DNA from: Gammaproteobacteria bacterium
Lineage (GTDB): Bacteria > Pseudomonadota > Gammaproteobacteria > Steroidobacterales > Steroidobacteraceae
Direction of reading: 5' to 3'
DNA length: 11,974 nt
NCBI GenBank assembly: GCA_030830595.1
Contig: JAURMS010000024.1
Coordinates: forward strand, 1-11,974
Notes under the pieces: generated by a model
What the model saw: only the letters and a program-made list of their open reading frames with translations
What the model was told of the DNA's origin: nothing
Database searches by the model: none
Part shown: positions 6,885 to 11,974 of the stretch, piece after piece
Layout: each line of letters begins with the position of its first letter
How positions within the stretch are numbered: the first letter of the stretch is position 1
Position numbers and translations under genes: made by a program

Positions 6885-7898
6885 TCAGGCGGCAGCCGCG
6901 ACATGGCGACGATACTGCTGGGGCGCCATGCCAGCCCAGCGCGCGAAGGCACGCGAAAAGGTCGAGTGTTCGGAATAGCCGAGCCTTAGCGCCATCTCTG
7001 ATAGGGACACGCCCCGCCGGGTCCGGAACTCCAGCGTGGCGAAACGCATCCGGCAGTCATCCAGCAGTTCCTGGAAGCTGAGACCCTCCTCGGCCAACTT
7101 ACGCCGGAGCGTGCGGCCGGAGACCCCGAGTTCCTTTGCGATGTGTTCCTGGCTGACTCGACCCTCGCTCATTTCGCGGTAGATCATCTGCCTGGCCCGA
7201 TCACTCAGCGGCAGCTGTTGGTTACGCCTCGATAGGCGCCAGGCGAGTTGCTTGAGCACGTCGCCATTGGTCGCATGGACGGGGCTGAGTGGGGCATCGA
7301 GCAGTGCAGCGGGAAACCGCAGCCAGTTGGTGGGCGAGCCATATTCCACGCGGGCCTTGAGGACGGCCTCCAAGTCGGCACTGGCATGCTCCTGTTCGAC
7401 CTCAAGTCCTACCTGTACGTGCTTCCACGACCCGGGTGCGGCACAACGGAGCAGTGACGAAAGAAGGCCGAGCGTGTAGAGGGCATCCTCGTGTCGCGGC
7501 CAGATGGAGGGGTCCAGGATGCGGTAATGAAGGGTCGCGCGCTCCTCACCCACCTCCAGCTTCAGGAGCGTGGAGTCCTGAAGCAGTGGGAAGTATTGGC
7601 ACATCCAGTGCAGTGCCGTTCCCAGCGAGGGAGAGCTGAGGGCAATCCCGTCCAGCGCCCCGCCAAAGGGCAGCTCACTGGAACTTCCTACGAGCCAGGC
7701 CGTGGCCGATGGCTCTGCCGCCTTGGAGAAGTCCTCCAGCAGGGTTACGTAGTCGTCGAGGGGCACGGACGAACCGGACTCAGCCAGCAGCGCAGTAATG
7801 CGTGCCTCCAGTCCTCGGCGCAACGGTGGGTGGCCGACTCGCTCGACGACTGCCTGCCAGTCCCCCAATCGCGAAGCATCCGTTCTTGCCTTGCACAT
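6885..7898 (-). CDS. AraC-family transcriptional regulator (arabinose-binding-like N-terminal domain)
   Basis: The protein is 337 residues from ATG 7898. The N-terminal two thirds form a ligand-sensing domain of the kind found in OruR/ArgR-type AraC regulators. The C-terminus holds two helix-turn-helix motifs: SQEHIAKELGVSGRTLRRKL (249-268), and SLSEMALRLGYSEHSTFSRA (298-317) followed by FARWAGMAPQQYR (318-330). The frame is open up to 8024, but a start there would run over the start of the divergent AraC gene and has no ribosome binding site. ATG 7898 has a G-rich stretch 5 nt upstream, and ATG 7919 is a possible alternative (344 residues). Either length is normal for the family. The gene converges on the extradiol dioxygenase and diverges from a second AraC gene. 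It probably activates part of this catabolic cluster in response to a pathway compound; the target is inferred from position only. Confidence 0.88.
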   Translation of the reverse strand: MCKARTDASRLGDWQAVVERVGHPPLRRGLEARITALLAESGSSVPLDDYVTLLEDFSKAAEPSATAWLVGSSSELPFGGALDGIALSSPSLGTALHWMCQYFPLLQDSTLLKLEVGEERATLHYRILDPSIWPRHEDALYTLGLLSSLLRCAAPGSWKHVQVGLEVEQEHASADLEAVLKARVEYGSPTNWLRFPAALLDAPLSPVHATNGDVLKQLAWRLSRRNQQLPLSDRARQMIYREMSEGRVSQEHIAKELGVSGRTLRRKLAEEGLSFQELLDDCRMRFATLEFRTRRGVSLSEMALRLGYSEHSTFSRAFARWAGMAPQQYRRHVAAAA

Positions 7899-7919
7899 CA
7901 CTGCCCCCGTTGTCTGCAT

Positions 7920-8014
7920 TGTTTTTTTCGAGGGTATGCAAGGTGCGAGCAGTTCGAATTGTCTAAATATTTCAAAAATTTGTTTTATACGGTCAGTTTG
8001 GTAGGCTTGTTCCC
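7920..8014. promoter_or_regulatory. AT-rich divergent promoter spacer between two AraC genes
   Basis: About 95 bp separate the two regulator genes, and bases 7951-7990 are far richer in A/T than anything else in this GC-rich window. Small symmetric elements are visible: TTCGAA (7953-7958), AAATATTT (7965-7972) and CAAAAATTTG (7973-7982). TTGTCT (7959-7964) and TTTATA/TTATAC (7984-7990) look like promoter hexamers for the plus-strand gene, but their spacing of 19-20 is longer than ideal. Both promoters and autoregulatory sites must lie here. Confidence 0.5.
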
Positions 8015-9052
8015 ATGCCAGCATCCGCCAGACCCAGGGTGGAGCCCCTCATCTGGGCCTCGGTTTTACGGGGCCTGCAACTGCCGCTGGCCGAGCACAA
8101 CCTCGATTTCGGTACGCTGCTGGCAGAGGTGGGCGTGGCGCCGGAGGACCTCGCCAAACTGCAGGGCAAGGTCCCCCTGAGAAGCTATTTGAGGCTCATG
8201 GAACGGGCCGCTGAACTGGCCAATGATCCCCTCATCGGTGTCCGCATGGGGCGATCCTGTGGACCGGAGACGCTCGGCGCGGTTGGCTTCCTGTTTCTCT
8301 CCTCTCGCACCCTGGGCGAGGCGCTCACGGACTTCTGTGCCTACCTGAACCTTCTGCAGGACACCACCGACTTCCGGTTCACCCAGGACCGTGAACACAT
8401 TACCTTCAACTACCAGATCTACGGAGTCGGCGACCTGGACTGCCGTCAGGACGTGGAGTTCAGCCTGGCCCTGACCTCGCGACTGATCCGCATGTATGCC
8501 GGGGGCAACGTGGAGATCGGCAGTATTTCCTTCAGGCACTCACCCAGCGCGCCGATCAGTGAGTACGAGCGCTTGCTGAGGACTGAGGTGCGCTTCGAGC
8601 AGGACTCCAATACTGTGCGGCTCGCCGCCCGGATGTCGCGTATCCCCAGTCATAACGTCGACTCGACCCTGGCCAGTATCCTCAAGGACTTCCTCGACAA
8701 GGAACTGGAGCAGCAGGGGCTGATCCGGTCCCTGCAGGACCAGGTGCGGCAGGTCCTGATCAGCAATCAGGTGCCGGGGCCGGTGACGGCACGGCGGATG
8801 GCGAGGTATCTAGGTATTTCCGAAGCCAGCCTGTACCGAAAGCTCAAGTCCGAGGGCAGGACTTTCGGCCACCTGCTCGATGAGACCCATTTCGAGCTGG
8901 CGCGACATTATCTTGATGAGTCGGCGCTGCCCATCACACAAATCGCCCACATCATCGGCTTCGCAGAGTCGGCGAGCTTCACGCGCGCCTTTTCCCGCTG
9001 GTCAGGCGGCCTGACGCCCTCGGCCTATCGCCGGCGAAGCCGTGATGGATAG
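8015..9052 (+). CDS. AraC-family transcriptional regulator (arabinose-binding-like N-terminal domain)
   Basis: This is a complete 345-residue regulator. The N-terminal domain (about 10-210) is the effector-sensing module common in proteobacterial AraC proteins of this length. The DNA-binding part carries two helix-turn-helix motifs: VTARRMARYLGISEASLYRK (257-276), and ITQIAHIIGFAESASFTRAF (307-326) followed by SRWSGGLTPSAYRR (327-340). The ATG at 8015 has only a weak AGG upstream but is the first in-frame start after the AT-rich promoter spacer. It is divergent from a related but clearly different AraC gene and converges with madM, with 14 bp between stop codons. It may control the malonate operon, the catabolic cluster or both; sequence does not say which. 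Confidence 0.92.
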   Translation: MPASARPRVEPLIWASVLRGLQLPLAEHNLDFGTLLAEVGVAPEDLAKLQGKVPLRSYLRLMERAAELANDPLIGVRMGRSCGPETLGAVGFLFLSSRTLGEALTDFCAYLNLLQDTTDFRFTQDREHITFNYQIYGVGDLDCRQDVEFSLALTSRLIRMYAGGNVEIGSISFRHSPSAPISEYERLLRTEVRFEQDSNTVRLAARMSRIPSHNVDSTLASILKDFLDKELEQQGLIRSLQDQVRQVLISNQVPGPVTARRMARYLGISEASLYRKLKSEGRTFGHLLDETHFELARHYLDESALPITQIAHIIGFAESASFTRAFSRWSGGLTPSAYRRRSRDG

Positions 9053-9066
9053 CCGGCTGCAGGTGC

Positions 9067-9828
9067 TCAGGCCAGCGCCCTGACGCACAAAAAAAGCAGC
9101 GAGGGCGCTAACAGGCAGCCAACCCCCGTATAAAAGGTGGCGGTCATGGCCCCGTAAGGGACCAGCTTGGGATCGGTCGCGGCCAATCCCGCCGCAACCC
9201 CGCTGGTGGTGCCCATGAGCCCGCCATAGACCATCGCAGAGAAGGGATTGTCCAGCCCGATCCGCGTAGCCACCAACGGTGTGCCCACCATCACCAGGAT
9301 CGACTTGACCAGTCCTGCGGCGATGCTGAGCGCGATGACTTCCGAGCTTGCGCCCAGCGCGGTGCCGGTGACCGGCCCCACGATATAGGTGACAGCCCCT
9401 GCGCCGATGGTGCTGATCGCCACGGGGTCGGAATAACCGAAGGCCACTGCCACGACTGCCCCCACCACGAAGGACAGCAGGACTCCTGCCAGGATCGATA
9501 GGGCGCCGGCGAGGCCAGCCTTGCGAAGCTCATCGATCTGCGCGCCGTAGGCGGTGGCAACGATGGCGAAATCGCGAAACATCGCGCCGCCCAGCGTACC
9601 AATCCCCGTCAGCAGCGCGATGTCCGCCAGCCCCTTGCTGCCTCCTGTGTAATGTCCGCCCGCCCATGCGAGCAATAAACCAAGGGTGATGGCGATGGCC
9701 GAGCCATGCAGCTTGCCGGCGGTGAGGCGCTCCGATGCCTCGTAGGAAAACCAGACCAGCACGCCGACGAAAACAAAGGCGGTCAAGAGACCATTGGCGG
9801 TCAGGACCGAGCCCAGTGAGTCAAGCAT
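9067..9828 (-). CDS. madM: Malonate transporter subunit MadM
   Basis: This 253-residue, very hydrophobic protein has about eight or more predicted membrane-spanning stretches rich in Gly, Ala, Leu and Val, with conserved-looking loops such as GTLGGAMFRDFA and YGGLMGTTSGVAAGLAATDPKLVPYGAMT. The pattern and size match MadM, which together with MadL forms the malonate:sodium symporter first described in Malonomonas rubra. The start is placed at ATG 9828, inside the sequence ATGCTTGA that overlaps the madL stop codon by 8 nt, a sign of translational coupling. A TTG at 9849 in the same frame is a less likely alternative. It is the last gene of the matB-madL-madM operon. Confidence 0.87.
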   Translation of the reverse strand: MLDSLGSVLTANGLLTAFVFVGVLVWFSYEASERLTAGKLHGSAIAITLGLLLAWAGGHYTGGSKGLADIALLTGIGTLGGAMFRDFAIVATAYGAQIDELRKAGLAGALSILAGVLLSFVVGAVVAVAFGYSDPVAISTIGAGAVTYIVGPVTGTALGASSEVIALSIAAGLVKSILVMVGTPLVATRIGLDNPFSAMVYGGLMGTTSGVAAGLAATDPKLVPYGAMTATFYTGVGCLLAPSLLFLCVRALA

Positions 9829-10192
9829 GAGGGTTACGCCGACGGCCAAGCCGACTCAGCAACGGCACCATGGCAAAGCTCGCCATCACCGCAAGCGTGC
9901 CGGCCAGGATGGCCAGCCAGCCGCTGGACAGGGCAGCCCGCACGTTCTGGCTGGCCGCCATCGCCACCACGATCGGGATGTACATGGCGTTCCAGAAGTG
10001 GATGCCTGATTGGCTGGGCAAGGCGAGTTGCAGGCGCGGGCGGCTGAGGTTGGACAGCCAGAGCAACAGCAGCATGGCGATACCCACACCGCCCACGTTG
10101 GCCTCTACCCCCACCAGCCTGCCCAGTGCATCGCCAGCGAGTGCACCCACCAGCATGCAGAAGGCCAGCAGAGCAACCCCGTAAATCACCAT
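9821..10192 (-). CDS. madL: Malonate transporter subunit MadL
   Basis: This small membrane protein of 123 residues begins MVIYGVALLAFCMLVGALAG and continues with a NVGGVGIAMLLLLW segment, both typical of MadL. About four hydrophobic helices are visible, with a basic tail (RLGRRRNP). MadL and MadM together import malonate; neither works alone in the described system. The ATG shares one base with the stop codon of the upstream matB gene (TGATG), and an AGGAAG ribosome binding site lies 8 nt upstream inside the end of matB. The gene therefore depends on matB transcription. Confidence 0.87.
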   Translation of the reverse strand: MVIYGVALLAFCMLVGALAGDALGRLVGVEANVGGVGIAMLLLLWLSNLSRPRLQLALPSQSGIHFWNAMYIPIVVAMAASQNVRAALSSGWLAILAGTLAVMASFAMVPLLSRLGRRRNPHA

Positions 10193-11676
10193 CAGCAGAG
10201 CTTCCTGAGTTCCGGCTTGGTGACCTTGCCCATGGCATTACGGGGCAGGGCCTCGGTCACGTGGAGGGCACGGGGCACCTTGTAGGGCGATAGTCGATCA
10301 GCGCACCAGGCCCTGAGTGTCTCCAGTTCGAGGGAGGCACCGGGCTGCAGGACGACCACCGCCGCGACCAACTCACCCCAGGTTGCGTCCGGCAGGCCAA
10401 TCACCGCCACCTCCCTGATCAGCGGATGGTCGAGTAGCACGCCTTCTATCTCCAGCGCAGAGAGTTTATAGCCCCCCGACTTGATGATGTCGATGGACGA
10501 GCGGCCCATGATCCGGAAATATCCGTCTTCGATCACGGCCACGTCTCCGGAGCAGAACCAGCCATCGTGAAAGCTGGCCGCCGTGGCCTCGGGATTGCCC
10601 CAGTATTCCCGAAAGACGGTGGCTCCCTTGATCCGAATCTCGCCGGGCATCCCGGTCGCGGTCACGGGTTGGTTCTGCTCGTCGAACAATGCCACTTCCA
10701 CGCCCGGCAGTGGGGAGCCGACGTGCCCGGCGCGACGTTCGCCTCGATAGGGATTCGATAGCGCCATACCGATTTCGGTCATGCCATAACGCTCCAGCAG
10801 GACCTGGCCAGTCGCTGCCTCCCAGCGCTTGAACAGCTCGACGGGACAGGCGGCCGAGCCTGAGACGTTCAGTCGCATCCGCGCAAAGCCGGCCTTCACC
10901 CTGCCGGCCATCGCCGAATCCAGGTTGGAGAAGTGCTCGAGCAACTTGACGTACACGGTCGGCACGGCCATGAAGACAGAGTAGGCGCCCGCGGCGACTT
11001 CCTCACACAGCCTGCCGACTTCCAGTCTGGGCATCATGTGCACCTGCGCTCCCGACCACAGCGCGCAGCTCAGGACATTGATGATGCCGTGGATGTGGTG
11101 CAGCGGCAGGAAGCAGGGAATGACGTCTTCGGCACTCCACTCCCAGGCTTGCATGAGCGTGGTGACCTGCGCCTGGATGGCCCGGCGGGCGATCACCACG
11201 CCCTTGGGTCGACTGGTGGTGCCGCTGGTGAACAGAATCATGGCCCGTCGCTCCAAGCCGAGCTCAGGCAGGGCACTGTCCCCGGGGGCGTGGTTGTTGG
11301 ATGGAGCGATCAGCGCTACGGAGCGTTCCTGACAGGCCGCCCTCACCGAGTTGGAGACATCAGGACCCGTCAGCAAGCGGGTGATCCCCGCCGTGGACAG
11401 ATAATGATCAAGCTCGGCCCCGGTCACTGACGGGCTGAGTGGCACGGCGATGCCCCCCGCCAGCCAGATCCCATGCAGGCCCGTGACGTAGTCCGCGCCG
11501 GCAGGCAGGAGCAGGCCTATGCGCTCCTCGTCGAGGTCGTTACGGTCCCCGAGGAGTGCGATGGCCTGGGCGCGACAACGACGGGCCAGCTCGCCATAGT
11601 CCAGGGCCCGCCCCTCATCGATGAGTGCAGTCCGGTCCTGACGTAAATCGAAGCCCGAGAACCAGTCTCCAGACAC
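10192..11676 (-). CDS. matB: Malonyl-CoA synthetase, MatB/ACSF3-like acyl-CoA ligase
   Basis: This adenylate-forming enzyme has 494 residues from GTG 11676. Motifs: FTSGTTSRPKG (149-159) for ATP phosphate binding, YGMTEIGMALSNPYRGERR (297-315), SGD (376-378), GRSSIDIIKSGGYKLSALEIE (391-411), and PRNAMGKV (478-485) with the catalytic lysine K484. The YGMTEIGMALS block and the IDIIKSGGYK region are very like the human mitochondrial malonyl-CoA synthetase ACSF3, and the SNPYRGERR part resembles bacterial MatB. It would convert malonate, ATP and CoA to malonyl-CoA, AMP and pyrophosphate. The malonate-carrier genes directly downstream support malonate as substrate. The start is uncertain. The frame is open to a TTG at 11745 with a G-rich upstream stretch (517 residues), but GTG 11676 has AGGAG 12 nt upstream and gives a family-typical N-terminus. 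A related acyl-CoA ligase specificity, such as methylmalonate, cannot be excluded. Confidence 0.85.
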   Translation of the reverse strand: MSGDWFSGFDLRQDRTALIDEGRALDYGELARRCRAQAIALLGDRNDLDEERIGLLLPAGADYVTGLHGIWLAGGIAVPLSPSVTGAELDHYLSTAGITRLLTGPDVSNSVRAACQERSVALIAPSNNHAPGDSALPELGLERRAMILFTSGTTSRPKGVVIARRAIQAQVTTLMQAWEWSAEDVIPCFLPLHHIHGIINVLSCALWSGAQVHMMPRLEVGRLCEEVAAGAYSVFMAVPTVYVKLLEHFSNLDSAMAGRVKAGFARMRLNVSGSAACPVELFKRWEAATGQVLLERYGMTEIGMALSNPYRGERRAGHVGSPLPGVEVALFDEQNQPVTATGMPGEIRIKGATVFREYWGNPEATAASFHDGWFCSGDVAVIEDGYFRIMGRSSIDIIKSGGYKLSALEIEGVLLDHPLIREVAVIGLPDATWGELVAAVVVLQPGASLELETLRAWCADRLSPYKVPRALHVTEALPRNAMGKVTKPELRKLC

Positions 11677-11759
11677 GCTTTGCGATCGCTCCTTACACCC
11701 CCGAGTTCGAAGGATACCAACGCCACTCCGGCAGATGGCGGTCAAAACGACCCCCTTCC

Positions 11760-11789
11760 TTGACTCAGGCCGAGCGGCCCCGGTCTAAT
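11760..11789 (+). promoter_or_regulatory. Sigma70-type promoter for tRNA-Phe
   Basis: TTGACT (11760-11765) and TCTAAT (11784-11789) form a good -35/-10 pair with an 18-bp spacer, each close to consensus. They are followed by a GC-rich stretch just before the tRNA, as expected for a growth-rate and stringently controlled stable-RNA promoter. The predicted start is a few bases before the mature 5' end at 11805. It points away from matB. Confidence 0.65.
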
Positions 11790-11804
11790 ACGCGCCTCTC
11801 CTGA

Positions 11805-11880
<76 letters not shown>

Positions 11881-11974
11881 TTTTTACCGAAAAATTACAA
11901 CGACTTGCGAGATGGCTCAGGTGTCGGGCACGCCCAGAATCAGCGCTTGCCAAGCGACCAGATATCCCCCTCCC
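11881..11974. other. Unassigned 3' edge sequence
   Basis: These 94 bases follow the tRNA and hold no convincing coding frame, RNA or repeat. A weak A/T-only hairpin lies right after the tRNA, with arms 11880-11885 and 11890-11895 and a 4-nt loop. The T-run may aid 3' processing, but the hairpin is not a standard intrinsic terminator. Confidence 0.3.

Noticed and set aside
6041..6952. A 303-residue minus-strand open frame opposite the extradiol dioxygenase
   Set aside because: The plus frame has strong HpaD-like similarity and an AAGGAG site. The minus frame has no recognisable domain and would overlap the AraC 3' end.
7899..8024. N-terminal extension of the first AraC gene up to 8024
   Set aside because: It would overlap the start of the divergent AraC gene, would use up the AT-rich promoter spacer, and its residues do not look like the family N-terminus.

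Overview
The window is a gene-dense stretch of a GC-rich bacterial chromosome, most likely a proteobacterium. The evidence for this is the 76-nt tRNA-Phe(GAA) with encoded CCA, two AraC regulators with the proteobacterial-style N-terminal domain, and strong GC bias at third codon positions. The species cannot be read from the sequence. I see ten complete or nearly complete protein genes, one protein gene cut by the left edge, and one tRNA. I see no insertion sequence, CRISPR array or phage gene, and no gene-free stretch longer than about 150 bases.

Left part (1-6865) is an accessory catabolic cluster. A fumarylacetoacetate-hydrolase (FAH) family gene (839 to beyond base 1, minus) diverges from an acetoacetate-decarboxylase-like gene (987-1790, plus). 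A tight minus-strand operon then runs from 5841 down to 1795 in the order cytochrome P450, glutamine-synthetase-like amide ligase, aldehyde dehydrogenase. Diverging from the P450 is a LigB-type extradiol dioxygenase (5990-6865, plus) that closely resembles HpaD, homoprotocatechuate 2,3-dioxygenase. The dioxygenase, the semialdehyde dehydrogenase and the FAH protein match three steps of a homoprotocatechuate-type meta-cleavage route. The P450 and the glutamine-synthetase-like protein are not part of that textbook route. They suggest an upper pathway that oxidises and/or gamma-glutamylates an amine substrate. The substrate is unknown.

Middle part (6885-9052) holds two AraC-family regulators, divergent across a short AT-rich spacer that must contain both promoters. 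They probably control the genes on either side.

Right part (9067-11676) is a minus-strand three-gene operon with overlapping stop and start codons: a malonyl-CoA synthetase (MatB/ACSF3-like), then MadL, then MadM, the two subunits of a malonate carrier. It should import malonate and convert it to malonyl-CoA. No malonyl-CoA decarboxylase or malonate decarboxylase is visible. The window ends with tRNA-Phe (11805-11880, plus) and its own promoter. The last 94 bases contain nothing I can call.

The most interesting point is the mixed composition of the left cluster: P450 + glutamine-synthetase-like ligase + HpaD/HpaE/HpaG-like enzymes + an acetoacetate-decarboxylase-fold enzyme. The second is the pairing of MadLM with an acyl-CoA synthetase rather than with malonate decarboxylase.
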